Positions 25,667 to 34,666 of a DNA stretch of 64,000 nucleotides are shown in pieces; the first letter of the stretch is position 1, and the number at the start of each line of letters is the position of its first letter. Source of the stretch: Candidatus Bathyarchaeota archaeon A05DMB-2 (GTDB lineage Archaea > Thermoproteota > Bathyarchaeia > Bathyarchaeales > Bathycorpusculaceae); contig JAAKEZ010000001.1 of the NCBI GenBank assembly GCA_018475625.1, positions 62,001-126,000 of the forward strand. The letters run 5' to 3'. A program made the position numbers and the translations under genes. The notes under the pieces are model-generated. The model did not search any database and was not told the DNA's origin. It was given only the letters and a program-made list of their open reading frames with translations.

Positions 25667-26647
25667 ATGCATATGGTCACGGAGAAAGTTACACTTGAAG
25701 ACGTGTACGAAGCCCGAAAAGTCGTTAGGCGGTACCTGCCGCGAACGCCTCTGGTTCATTCGCCAGCGCTCTGCCAGAAACTTGGCTTCGACGCGTACGT
25801 TAAATGTGATAATACGTTGCCGACGGGCGCGTTTAAGGTCAGAGGCGGAGTGAACCTGATTTCCCGGCTGTCGGAAAAAGAGAAGCGGAGAGGTGTCATT
25901 GCCGCGTCCACGGGGAACCACGCGCAGTCAGTAGCTTACGCCGCGTGCCTCTTCGGCGCCGAAGCCATCATCGGCATGCCTGAAGGCGCGAACCCTGCTA
26001 AGGTTGAAGCCACCAGATGTTACGGCGCCAAAGTGGAGTTCCACGGCAAGGACTATGACGAAGCCCGAAACTGGGTTGAGGAAGAAGCCCGAAAGAAAGG
26101 CTACAGGTACATCCACTCAGCCAACGAGCCCCTGCTCATCGCGGGAGTGGGAACGCTGTATCTGGAGATTATCGAGGAGCTGCCAGATGTTGACGTCATA
26201 TTTGCACCCATCGGCGGCGGAACCGGAGCCGCAGCCGCATGCATAATCGCCAAAGCCTTAAACCCAAAAATAAAGGTAATCGGTGTCCAAGCGGAAAACG
26301 CTCCAGCCGTCTACCTTTCGTGGAAAACTGGGCAACTGATGCAAACTGAGTCCTCTGACACCTTCGCAGAGGGCTTAGCCACCCGGGTCACCTTCACCTT
26401 GACGTTCGGCATTCTCTGCAAGATGATAGACCAGATTGTCCTAGTGAGCGAGATGGAAATGAAAAAAGCCATCGTGACGCTCTTGGAGACCACGCACCAG
26501 CTTGCGGAAGGCGCGGGCGCCGCCTCAACAGCAGCTGCGTTCCAGTTGCGCAAACAGCTTCAGGGCAAGAAGGTAGCGTTACCTCTGACCGGTGGCAACC
26601 TGACTTTGGAAAGCCTAAGCGCCATATTCAAGGAACTCGAGATCTAA
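25667..26647 (+). CDS. Threonine dehydratase / serine-threonine ammonia-lyase family (PLP fold II)
   Basis: 326 residues with no ACT regulatory domain, i.e. catabolic-length. PLP lysine in PTGAFKVRGG, STGNHAQ substrate loop, and a glycine-rich phosphate loop IGGGTGAAAAC. The enzyme removes ammonia from threonine (or serine) to give 2-oxobutyrate; serine/threonine racemase is the main alternative in this family. Start ATG 25667 (another at 25673). Stands between S51 and rubrerythrin with separate promoters likely. Confidence 0.87.
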   Translation: MHMVTEKVTLEDVYEARKVVRRYLPRTPLVHSPALCQKLGFDAYVKCDNTLPTGAFKVRGGVNLISRLSEKEKRRGVIAASTGNHAQSVAYAACLFGAEAIIGMPEGANPAKVEATRCYGAKVEFHGKDYDEARNWVEEEARKKGYRYIHSANEPLLIAGVGTLYLEIIEELPDVDVIFAPIGGGTGAAAACIIAKALNPKIKVIGVQAENAPAVYLSWKTGQLMQTESSDTFAEGLATRVTFTLTFGILCKMIDQIVLVSEMEMKKAIVTLLETTHQLAEGAGAASTAAAFQLRKQLQGKKVALPLTGGNLTLESLSAIFKELEI

Positions 26648-26821
26648 ACGCTTTCGGATGCTGAGCACAAGTTTATGTTTGCGTGCAGTACTAGTTTATA
26701 GTTGGTTTTATGAACAGGAAAGCATTGTTTTTGCAGCGGTTTTTTCGTCTGGGAGGCGCAGCAGTGCAAGGAACCCTTTTATTATTCGATTTAAAATAAT
26801 ATGTCAAAGGAGAATCTTGTT

Positions 26822-27394
26822 ATGGATTTTAAAGGCAGCCGAACAGAGAAAAACCTATTAGCTGCGTTCGCAGGCGAATCCCAAGCCAGAACCCGATACA
26901 CTTTCTTCGCTAGTCAAGCCAGAAAAGAAGGATACGAACAGATATCAGCCATCTTCCAGGAGACATCAGACAATGAAAAGGAGCACGCTAAGCTGTTTTT
27001 CAAGCATCTTCAAGGCGGAACGACGGAAATAACCGCGATGTACCCTGCAGGCGTTATAGGGTCAACACCTGAAAACCTGAAAGCGGCAGCTGAAGGCGAA
27101 AAACTGGAATGGGGAACACTATACCCCAACTTCGCAGACGTAGCCGAAGAAGAAGGCTTCCCCGCAGTAGCACAAACGTTCCGCATGGTCGCCAAAGTCG
27201 AAGCCTACCATGAACGACGCTACCTGAAGCTAATGGACAACGTAAACCAAGGCAAAGTCTTCAAGAAAGACACGGTAATTAGGTGGAAATGCAGAAACTG
27301 TGGGTACGTTCATGAAGGCAGCGAAGCGCCGGTGCAGTGCCCGGTGTGCAGTCACCCGCGTAGTTTTTTTGAAGTTTGGGTTGAAAACTACTAA
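26822..27394 (+). CDS. Rubrerythrin
   Basis: 190 residues. N-terminal ferritin-like di-iron domain (FAGESQARTRY, DNEKEHAK, EAYHERRY) and C-terminal rubredoxin-type domain with CRNCGYVHEG...CPVCSHP. Rubrerythrin reduces hydrogen peroxide with electrons from rubredoxin or flavoprotein partners in anaerobes. An upstream ATG at 26801 is in frame, but AAAGGAG lies 9 nt before 26822, and the family begins at MDFKGSRTEKNLL. A TATA-like ATTTAAAATAAT is at 26789-26800. A T-rich tract follows the stop. Confidence 0.96.
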   Translation: MDFKGSRTEKNLLAAFAGESQARTRYTFFASQARKEGYEQISAIFQETSDNEKEHAKLFFKHLQGGTTEITAMYPAGVIGSTPENLKAAAEGEKLEWGTLYPNFADVAEEEGFPAVAQTFRMVAKVEAYHERRYLKLMDNVNQGKVFKKDTVIRWKCRNCGYVHEGSEAPVQCPVCSHPRSFFEVWVENY

Positions 27395-27407
27395 CGCTAA
27401 CGCAGCA

Positions 27408-27432
27408 GGTTTAACCTCTTTTCTTTTTTCCT
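27408..27432 (+). terminator. T-rich archaeal terminator after rubrerythrin
   Basis: A pyrimidine tract CCTCTTTTCTTTTTTCC follows the stop by about 20 nt; intrinsic archaeal termination needs little more than such a T run. Confidence 0.5.
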
Positions 27433-27438
27433 TCAGAG

Positions 27439-28563
27439 TCACGGAACAGTCTCGTTCCAGAAGTACAGTTTACCATAACGGTTTTGAATTGCGATGAATG
27501 TCTCTGGGTCGTCGTAGACGATGTCCAAGCGGGAACCGAACTGCGCTACCAGCGTGTTTGCGTCATTCCAGATTTTTGCGGAGAAGTCATCTGCGTTGAA
27601 CAGCCCCCAAATCGTGTCAGTGGCACCGCGGAAACCAAATCCGTAATCCTCAGGAAGCACATAAGCTGCCTCCGCCCTGTCAACTCCGCCGCTGCGCGGA
27701 TTGCCGTGAACGTAATCCCAGAACCGCTTCAACGCGTCAAAATGTTTCTCAGTCAGTACTCCATATTCTTCGATTTTTGGGTAGTTGAAAACAACCGCGT
27801 ACTTCGCTCCCGCAGCATACGCCAACCGCAAGTCGCTGTAAAGCTCATCCTCGGATTCGATGTAGGGCTTGTCAGTGTATGTCCACGTGATTATGGCGCC
27901 CCAGTCTCTATTGAACGCGTTGGCGGCACCTCTGCAAAGCGCCGTCTGTAAACCGCGGCTGTGGTTCCACCCGAACTCGGCGAAAACTGTGGTGTAATCT
28001 GCTTTGTAATCAAACCAGTAGAGCCCGTAGTCCGCGGTGAACACCCGATCTGTGTAGTTTAGGTAGTAGTCTAGGATGATTTTCAGCGTGCCCGTGTAGT
28101 TCGCAGCCACGTCAGCGTAGCTTGCGCCTTCCTTAATCAGCATGGCAGCGCCCTTATCCAGCTGGTTTCCTCCAGGCTCGTCATAACGGTAGATGCCGAG
28201 GAACTTGTCGCCGTACTTCTGTTTCGCCTGTTCCACCCATTCAAAGTGGCAGTAACTGTAAAGTTCGGTGTCTGTAATCAGAACAATCAAGTTAAGCCCG
28301 CTACTGATTACGTAGTCGCATGCCTCGTCTAGCGCGGTCTTGTTGAAGGTTATCTCAATCGAGCCTATAACGAACAGGTTGGTGTAGTCCTTCACATTAT
28401 CCACGAGAGCCTTCAAATCATTTATGCTGTCGCTATAGGCAAACTCGACGCCCACGTAAAAATCTGGGTCTTCGGGGTCGCTGAACAGCTTGATGGTTAC
28501 GAAGAGGGACGCGGAGATAACTGCCACGAAGAAGATTACCAGAGCAACCGTTCGTCTATTCAA
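27439..28563 (-). CDS. Extracytoplasmic TIM-barrel glycosidase-like protein
   Basis: 374 residues with an N-terminal signal anchor (TVALVIFFVAVISASLFVTI). The ectodomain has alternating strands and helices with many aromatic residues; blocks such as FLGIYRYDEPGG, VFTADYGLYWFDY and YAVVFNYPKIEEYG recall glycoside-hydrolase-like barrels with acidic residues at strand ends. NxT/S sites indicate surface glycosylation. I cannot place it in a numbered GH family. Likely acts on or near the cell surface. Confidence 0.6.
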   Translation of the reverse strand: MNRRTVALVIFFVAVISASLFVTIKLFSDPEDPDFYVGVEFAYSDSINDLKALVDNVKDYTNLFVIGSIEITFNKTALDEACDYVISSGLNLIVLITDTELYSYCHFEWVEQAKQKYGDKFLGIYRYDEPGGNQLDKGAAMLIKEGASYADVAANYTGTLKIILDYYLNYTDRVFTADYGLYWFDYKADYTTVFAEFGWNHSRGLQTALCRGAANAFNRDWGAIITWTYTDKPYIESEDELYSDLRLAYAAGAKYAVVFNYPKIEEYGVLTEKHFDALKRFWDYVHGNPRSGGVDRAEAAYVLPEDYGFGFRGATDTIWGLFNADDFSAKIWNDANTLVAQFGSRLDIVYDDPETFIAIQNRYGKLYFWNETVP

Positions 28564-28718
28564 CGCTTATCCAACCGCCCCTCAAGTCGAATAGTGGGAC
28601 CCACTGTTAATAATGCTTATCAATTCTCTGGCAGCAGAGAACGGCATCATATGCAGAGCTGTTTGGGTTCTACATATAACTCGTAATATGTGTCGTTTCC
28701 AACTCCAAAGCAACGGCG

Positions 28719-29162
28719 TCAGCGTGACCTGCGGTAGCGCCCAACAATCTCGCCCTTGGCAAGTATATGTCCCTGCATGGCTTTCTCCACATCATTCTTA
28801 TCTGCATCTGGCTTCAACTCAAGTTCAGCGTCTAGGGCGTAGACTTTGAAGAAGTACCGGTGTGTGCCCCACGGCGGGCAGGGTCCAGCGTAAGAGTGCT
28901 TTCTGGCGCTGTTTCTCCCCTCAATGCCAGGGACGCTGTTTTCCTCGATTTTGTCTGTGGGCGGGATATTCCAGACGACCCAGTGGTCCCATGTGCCCAT
29001 AGGCGCGTCAGGATCATCGATGATGAGGACGAGGCTTCGCGTCTCCTCTGTGGCGCCTTCGATGGTTAAGGGCGGGTTCACGTTGTCTCCATCGCATGTG
29101 TACTTTACTGGGATAAGCTGGTTGTTTTCAAACGCAGAACTCTTCACAACAAGTTCCTTCAT
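28719..29162 (-). CDS. YbhB/YbcL family PEBP-like protein
   Basis: 147 residues, standard size. Signature blocks: VKYTCDGDNVNPPLTI, LVLIIDDPDAPMGTWDHWVVWNIPP and the GPCPPWGTHRYFFKVYALD segment that forms the phospholipid/phosphate pocket. Function of prokaryotic members is uncertain. Start ATG at 29162 follows GTGAGG by about 10 nt; the open frame continues upstream to 29411 but that part is unrelated to the family. Confidence 0.9.
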   Translation of the reverse strand: MKELVVKSSAFENNQLIPVKYTCDGDNVNPPLTIEGATEETRSLVLIIDDPDAPMGTWDHWVVWNIPPTDKIEENSVPGIEGRNSARKHSYAGPCPPWGTHRYFFKVYALDAELELKPDADKNDVEKAMQGHILAKGEIVGRYRRSR

Positions 29163-29307
29163 AAAATGAAACCTCACAGAAGTGCTGGTAAAAATAGTAG
29201 AGTTCGACAGATAAAAAGCTGTCGACCCCGCTTCGCGTTGGAAAGGCGCGACTGCATTAAAGGCTATTAGTGAGCGAACACAGATTATTTCAGAGGAGGC
29301 AACGAGA

Positions 29308-30099
29308 ATGTGCGGCATATTTGGTTTTATAACGAAACAGCCTTTATCCATAACTAAAGTTTTCAACGTTCTCCAGAAGCTTGAGGTCAGCAAGTACTCG
29401 AACGAAAACAAGCCCGTGGGCGGCTACGGCGCTGGAGTCGCTGTCCTGTTGGATGACGGCAACGTTTTCCTAGAAAAGGTAGGTAAAACATCCGATTCTC
29501 CAGCGTCCCAGCTATCGGAGATTGTAAAGCCGTAGCTGGCAGAAGCCAAAGTGCTGCTTGGGCACGTTCGGTTTCCAAGCGGAGAATTTCTTGCCACCGC
29601 CAAGTTTAAGGAGGCGGCTCAGCCCTACATCGGAGCATTCGAGCGCGAGTTGACGGTTGTATCGGTTCATAACGGGAGATTGGGAAACTACAAGGAGCTG
29701 GCGGAGAGGTTGAAGGGGCATGTCTTCGAAAGCGCCAAAGTTGGAGTGATTGACTCAGAGATTATTCCACACCTCTTCAGCGAGATAATCAACGAAGGAC
29801 AAGACGCGGGTGAAGCCGCAGACACGCTTCTCTGCAGTTTGAAGGGCAAGACGGTTGGTTCCATTGCGTTACTGCACCTTGACAGCGAAAACGCACTGCT
29901 GCACATATTACACAAGGGCTGGAGCCGAGGTTTAACCGTCTGGGCGAACGAGACAGGCGAGGTCATTTTCTGCAGCCGACCCGAACCCGTGCTTGAAGAA
30001 CTGAAAGAAACCCTTGCTAAGGGCAAATTCAAAGAGAAGGTCGCGATAGCACCGCGCGAGGACGCCGGTGTCCGGCTTTCTGCATCCCTACCTGAATAG
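29308..30099 (+). pseudogene. Class II glutamine amidotransferase-like gene interrupted by an in-frame TAG
   Basis: Starts MCGIFGFIT, the Cys2 nucleophile signature of Ntn-type amidotransferases (PurF/GlmS/AsnB group), and continues in one frame to 30099, about 263 codons, except for a TAG at 29533-29535 between EIVKP and LAEAKVLLGHVRFPSG. The region after TAG carries the family block GHVRFPSG...VVSVHNGRLGNYKELAERL. Frame and codon use continue smoothly on both sides. A single base change (for example AAG to TAG) explains it. Readthrough or sequencing error are alternatives; TAG is a normal stop for many neighbours, so amber recoding is unlikely. Confidence 0.75.
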
Positions 30100-30117
30100 A
30101 TGCGGGCTTGCCAATTG

Positions 30118-30594
30118 CTACTCTAGTCGGAAAACAACAGCGACCTTCTTTTCGTTTAGGTCCTCAATCACTTGAAACCACGCGCTTGGTATTTCCCTAG
30201 CTTCGTCGCCAGTCAGTTTTCGCGCTGTCAAATCAGCGTTGACGTAGAAGGGACGTTTGCACACCTTACAGTTTTGGTACGGAAAGACGCCTGCAATCGG
30301 CTGGGTTATTGTCTGTTTTGCGCCGCAGTTGGGGCACTGCTGGACTTTGCGCTTATGCTTATCCGACGCCGCTTGGGATATTACTATCACGTTTGATTCC
30401 AGCTGCTCCCAAGAAGAGTATATGCGGCGCAGTGTAGGGTTGCCATCCAGCCACATCTCTCTCAGCATGCTCAAGATTTCTTTTTTCTCCCGTTTTACGC
30501 TCGTTGGAAACCACCAGATGCGCCCACGCTGATGCAGCAGGGTTCCGCCGAGAACCATATGGTCAGTTTTGACTAATAATTTTTTGCTGCTCAT
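30118..30594 (-). CDS. Zinc-ribbon-containing protein of unknown function
   Basis: 158 residues. First half has strands ending in GRIWWFPTSVKREKKEILSMLREMW; the second half holds CPNCGAKQ...QNCKVCKRPF, a two-knuckle zinc ribbon, then basic/acidic tail. Start set at ATG 30594 because a TATA-like ATTATAAAC lies about 25 nt upstream, suggesting a short leader; the longer frame begins at 30672. May bind nucleic acid or protein. Convergent with the broken amidotransferase gene. Confidence 0.65.
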   Translation of the reverse strand: MSSKKLLVKTDHMVLGGTLLHQRGRIWWFPTSVKREKKEILSMLREMWLDGNPTLRRIYSSWEQLESNVIVISQAASDKHKRKVQQCPNCGAKQTITQPIAGVFPYQNCKVCKRPFYVNADLTARKLTGDEAREIPSAWFQVIEDLNEKKVAVVFRLE

Positions 30595-30660
30595 CTGCAG
30601 TGCCTTGGCATAGTTTATAATAGGTTCTTTGAGACTAATACAGTATACGGGGATAGAAGG

Positions 30661-31020
30661 GTGAAACTGCAACCAGGTGAAGAGATTCTCATAAAAGAGG
30701 GAAGAACAGGGTGGGGAAACATCTTGGCCGTGACAAACAAGCGCTTGCTGATTTTAGACAGGGACAAGATAGTGGGCGAGACGCCGATTGAAAACGTCGC
30801 TGGAGCCTATGCAGAGACGCATATTCTCACAGGACTGACCCAGTTGAAAATCAAGTTGAAGGACGGCAGGGAAATGCCCGTGATTTTCAGAAGCAGCGCC
30901 AACGGTTTCCTGTACGGCGGCTCCGAAAGCGCAGGAGCGGATCTGCTGAACCTGACCAACAGGTATGTCGAAGCAATTAACAGGGCTGTAAGCGAACAAC
31001 TGCCAGCTAAAGAGGTGTAG
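30661..31020 (+). CDS. PH-like (bPH-type) domain protein
   Basis: 119 residues. The fold is suggested by GEEILIKEGRTGWGNILAVTNKRLLILDRDKIVGETPIENV, the typical opening of bacterial/archaeal PH domains (strand, TNKRLLI, short loop, strand), followed by KIKLKDGREMPVIF. Role unknown, perhaps protein or lipid docking. GTG start at 30661; divergent from the zinc-ribbon gene with overlapping upstream frames. Confidence 0.68.
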   Translation: MKLQPGEEILIKEGRTGWGNILAVTNKRLLILDRDKIVGETPIENVAGAYAETHILTGLTQLKIKLKDGREMPVIFRSSANGFLYGGSESAGADLLNLTNRYVEAINRAVSEQLPAKEV

Positions 31021-31272
31021 CTTAAAGACTGCTCTCACATGCGTTGACGCTGCAGGATTAAGACATGATTCCAACCCTCAACCGTCCTGCATGACCAATT
31101 AAATCCTATTTTCTCTTTATAGTAGGAAATATCGCCGCAACAGCCATCAAAACCACGCAAAAATGCTCTCAGACGACCTTTTTAATGTTGCCGTGAAATC
31201 TTTAAAACATTTCTGTATTACAAACTTGCACAAGAACTTCATGTAAAAGCAGTTTCACAAGGTTTAGTTTAG

Positions 31273-31347
31273 TGGACGGGGCGGGATTTGAACCCGCGGC
31301 CTCCACGATGCCAACGTGGCGATCATACCAGACTGATCTACCCGCCC
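31273..31347 (-). tRNA. tRNA-Ala(GGC)
   Basis: Acceptor GGGCGGG/CCCGTCC contains the G3-U70 pair that marks tRNA-Ala. Anticodon stem CCACG/CGTGG encloses TTGGCAT, anticodon GGC. T arm GCGGG TTCAAAT CCCGC, discriminator A, no encoded CCA. 75 nt, no intron. Confidence 0.95.
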
Positions 31348-31600
31348 GAAGAGTGGCTCGCTCAAACTTAACCCGCAACAATAGCCTATAAGCGTTTTCT
31401 TTGCGCTTGAACCGAAAGCTTAGTTTTCTATTTAATTTCTTTCAGATGGGAAGAGGGTAGTCAACTTAGAGTAGCTATTTCTAAGACAGTGAACATTCAG
31501 TTGAAGCTGTTTTCAGACGGCTATGGGCAATTTTCAGGCGTTAGTTCAGGCTATTTGTAGTTGTGTTGTTTATGTCTACAAGTTGAATTTTGAATACAGA

Positions 31601-31771
31601 ATGTTTATTTGGGTTCAACCCAGAGATACTGGTTACGTGAATTATGTGTCTAAGAAAGCGAAGCGTCTCTTCAGGCAGCTACTTCTCAGCCATGGCTATT
31701 CGGAAAGAGTTGCAGAGGAGCTTTGGAAATGGTACGATTTTTCAGAGAAAAAAGGCGTGGCAAGCTACTGA
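31601..31771 (+). CDS. Small conserved-looking basic protein
   Basis: 56 residues, MFIWVQPRDTGYVNYVSKKAKRLFRQLLLSHGYSERV...; two amphipathic helices and a WKWYDFSEKK block. Upstream in-frame codons (to 31523) look non-coding. No family name known. Could be a nucleic-acid-associated mini-protein. Confidence 0.6.
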   Translation: MFIWVQPRDTGYVNYVSKKAKRLFRQLLLSHGYSERVAEELWKWYDFSEKKGVASY

Positions 31772-31879
31772 CAGCACCTGCATTCTTGTAAACGTTCTCT
31801 GAGAAACGACGTTTTCCGCATAGTTTAAATCTTCAGCAAAATACTATTATGGCTATATAATCGAGGAGACCCTGAAAAG

Positions 31880-34108
31880 ATGCCTTCTCGCTCTGCCGTC
31901 ACAAAGCTGAAAGCAATCCTCATAATCGACTTGATAATAGTGGCTGCAGCCGCTGGAACCTACTTATATCTTCAAAATCAGGGCTTGATAGCAACTGCAG
32001 CCCGAGAAGCTGAATTCGTGGTGACAGACCTAACCATTACTCCTTCTGAGGCGGAAGAAGCCGAGCCTGTTCAGATTACAGCCAACATAACAAACATCGG
32101 CGATTTGGAAGGCACCTACGACGCGAACCTTACGATAAACGGCGTACTGACGCAAAACCAAACCCTCGTGGTTCCAGGCAACAACACGTCCGTCATAGCC
32201 GAGTTCACGGTCATCGAGGAAACCATCGGAACTTACACTGTGGAGCTAGGCGGATTAACTGGCTCATTCACAATCAAGCCAGCACCCCCAACCTCCAGCA
32301 ACATACGCCTTTCAAACCCTGTGGTTAAACCCTATGAAAGCTGGGTTGGCGACCCTGTAACCGTTACAGTCACTGCAAACAACCCCAGCGGCGAAACCGA
32401 CACCCTCACAATTAAATTCTGGGTTGACGAAGAATTCGTAGAAAGCAGAAAAATCGAGTTGGCTGCGGGAGAAACCATAGAAGTGGCATTCACCGTTAAC
32501 GCCACCTCCGAAGGAAAGCATTTCTTCAAAGTGAATAGCCTAACAGGAACATTCACAGTTGTCAAGACAGGTTATCACACCCTCACCGTCAACAGGTCCG
32601 GTGGCGGCTCCACACCTTTACCGTTCACGCTGAACGGAGAAAGCCACAACACTCCGTACACGGCGCTTCTGCCCGTTGGAAAATACACCATTTCGGTGCC
32701 CACGCCATTTACAACCGCGACGGCTGTGCTTGAGTTCGCGTATTGGAGCAACGGCGACAGAACTCCGACCATAACCATAGACCTGCAGGACCGCACCATA
32801 ATCGTTGTCACTTACAATCTTATCAGCGGATATGCATCATGTCCTTCCCTGTTCTACTGGAACGGAACAGACTATGTCTACGTTACTGAAGTCGCAAACG
32901 CGGGCTGGCTGGGCTACATGGATTACATCAATGAAAACGGCGACATCGTGTATAGCGGAGGAAACCCATGGGACTACATCAAACTAGACAACACTCAACT
33001 AACGCCGAAGAACGGCTATTACGACCTTGTCCTCTTCCAGCAATGGGACGAAATCTTCTACCTGGACGCCGCTTACATGGTGGTCGTTGACCACCCAGCG
33101 AACGTCGATGTCTACTCAACCATGAGCAACTACATCAACCAAGCCTTTAACGGTCAAATCTACACCGTAAGCAAAAATACCCTCTTAACACCAGTCTCCG
33201 CCATTAACGAAAAAGGAGAAGACGTACGCTCTCAAATCTCCAAATTAGACGGCGTTTTCACACCAGGCAACAACGGACTCGAAAGCCCCGCATGGAACAA
33301 CATCACATTGAACCAACTGACCTTGGACCTCGGAGACTTATCTAATGCACAACAGATAAAGCTCGTGATCAACGGAATGGTGGACTGGGGAGATCCTGGA
33401 CCCTACTACACTTGGGTAGACGGCATCCTCACCGCGTTCGAGCAGGGACTGGCGCCAAGCGGCACACAGATTTACCCAGCTCCTTACATGGAAATCAAAG
33501 ACGCCAACGGGGAATGGGCCCGCGTTCCGCAAAGCAGGCAGATGCCAACACCTTCAGACTACGTTCCAAGAAGCTTCGTCGTTGACTTGACAGGGCTGTT
33601 TCCCGATGGCATTACCGACTACCAAATCAGGATTACTAACTTCTTCAATGTAACCTTCGACTACATCGCAGTGGACATAACTCCGCAGGAAGACATAGCT
33701 GTCTACAGAATCAACGCCATCGCTACTCTGCAACCAGTAGAATTCGGCATCACGACCTCAACCGCTTCAGGAAGCTTCACAAGGTACGGCGACGTGACAC
33801 CACTGCTCCTCGAGGGTGATGATATGTACGTCATCGGAAGGCAAGGCGACCAAGTCTCACTCCAATTCCCAACAGCCAACCTGCCACCCCTCGCAGAAGG
33901 CATGGAAAGAGACTACTTCCTGTTTGTAGCCTGCTGGTTCAAAGACCCACCGGGAAACTGGGGCTACGGATTTACCTTCACAACTGACCCGTTGCCATTC
34001 ATCAACATGAGCGGCTTCCCATACCCAGCAACAGAAAGTTACCCCTATGACGCCGTGCACCTACAATACATTCAAGAATACAATACAAGAATAATAAACC
34101 CAAAATAA
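31880..34108 (+). CDS. Large surface protein with CARDB/Ig-like and PEGA-like domains
   Basis: 742 residues. N-terminal signal anchor (AILIIDLIIVAAAAGTYLYL) followed by two CARDB-type beta-sandwich repeats (about 48-130 and 137-232; each has VTVTA/ITANITN... and GTFTV strands) and a PEGA-like strand pair near 236-310. The remainder (about 320-740) is rich in Tyr/Trp and NxT sites and contains LFYWNGTDYVYVTEVA and FNVTFDYIAVDI. No membrane helix at the C-terminus. It should be secreted or anchored outside, possibly in surface adhesion or as an envelope component. Confidence 0.75.
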   Translation: MPSRSAVTKLKAILIIDLIIVAAAAGTYLYLQNQGLIATAAREAEFVVTDLTITPSEAEEAEPVQITANITNIGDLEGTYDANLTINGVLTQNQTLVVPGNNTSVIAEFTVIEETIGTYTVELGGLTGSFTIKPAPPTSSNIRLSNPVVKPYESWVGDPVTVTVTANNPSGETDTLTIKFWVDEEFVESRKIELAAGETIEVAFTVNATSEGKHFFKVNSLTGTFTVVKTGYHTLTVNRSGGGSTPLPFTLNGESHNTPYTALLPVGKYTISVPTPFTTATAVLEFAYWSNGDRTPTITIDLQDRTIIVVTYNLISGYASCPSLFYWNGTDYVYVTEVANAGWLGYMDYINENGDIVYSGGNPWDYIKLDNTQLTPKNGYYDLVLFQQWDEIFYLDAAYMVVVDHPANVDVYSTMSNYINQAFNGQIYTVSKNTLLTPVSAINEKGEDVRSQISKLDGVFTPGNNGLESPAWNNITLNQLTLDLGDLSNAQQIKLVINGMVDWGDPGPYYTWVDGILTAFEQGLAPSGTQIYPAPYMEIKDANGEWARVPQSRQMPTPSDYVPRSFVVDLTGLFPDGITDYQIRITNFFNVTFDYIAVDITPQEDIAVYRINAIATLQPVEFGITTSTASGSFTRYGDVTPLLLEGDDMYVIGRQGDQVSLQFPTANLPPLAEGMERDYFLFVACWFKDPPGNWGYGFTFTTDPLPFINMSGFPYPATESYPYDAVHLQYIQEYNTRIINPK

Positions 34109-34187
34109 AAACCGCTGCAGCACCAATCCTTTTTTTCCCTTTCTCCAACTTTAACTCTGATGACTCCTTTACCTGTGTAAGTTTTAG

Positions 34188-34421
34188 ATCAAGGAAAAGT
34201 TCAATTTCCACGCTTTCTCGCTCGGCTTAAGCAGAGGACTGGTTATATGCCTGCCATTACTGTTTTTCCTCGTCACGTACTCGGCTGCTGGCACAGTGCC
34301 GCTTGACAACTTCGCTATAGCGTTGTTGTTCGAGATAGGTACGGCGCTCTCGCCAATACTACTGCTGGGCGGAATAACAGGCTGGCTTCTCACCAAAGCG
34401 CCCCGTAGCTTAGCCGTTTAG
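34188..34421 (+). other. Start-less membrane-protein frame (fragment or gene with rare start)
   Basis: 77 codons open from a TAG at 34185 to a TAG at 34419. Two strongly hydrophobic helices (GLVICLPLLFFLVTYSAAG and ALSPILLLGGITGWLLT) separated by a short loop, with a basic end. No ATG, GTG or TTG precedes the first helix, so it is either a truncated membrane gene or uses an unusual start. Compositionally it looks coding. Confidence 0.4.
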
Positions 34422-34666
34422 GCAAAGGTTGAGGGAACAAAAAACAGCTTATTTGCGAGGTTTGCTTGTTGGACTGAAAAATGTGTAAAGCTTAAATGTT
34501 CTTTTCCTATATTTGCTGTATCTAAAATTGCCCCATGTGAAGTTAAACATGACGTTAACGCTTAAAATTCAGAATCCACGCATTAAAGTGTTCGCTGTTA
34601 GATCGCTATCTAAGCTAGAAGTTTGCTTAACACTTCGTTCCCAAAATTTTGTGAAGGAAGTAGTAA
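34422..34666. other. Promoter region of the dehydratase-like operon
   Basis: About 245 nt, AT-rich, with CCTATATTTGC near 34507 and TTTTGTGAAGGAAG close to the ATG at 34667 (GAAGGAAG about 8 nt before). Nothing else is seen. Confidence 0.45.

Noticed and set aside
28600-28718. Regulatory RNA or riboswitch between 28.56 and 28.72 kb
   Set aside because: No recognisable conserved core or pairing beyond chance.
29533-29535. TAG as pyrrolysine codon
   Set aside because: TAG is the ordinary stop of many genes in the window and no pyl genes are seen.
34402-34440. tRNA-like stretch GCCCCGTAGCTTAGCC
   Set aside because: Only a 5' half looks like a tRNA; no anticodon arm, T loop or matching acceptor strand follows within 150 nt.
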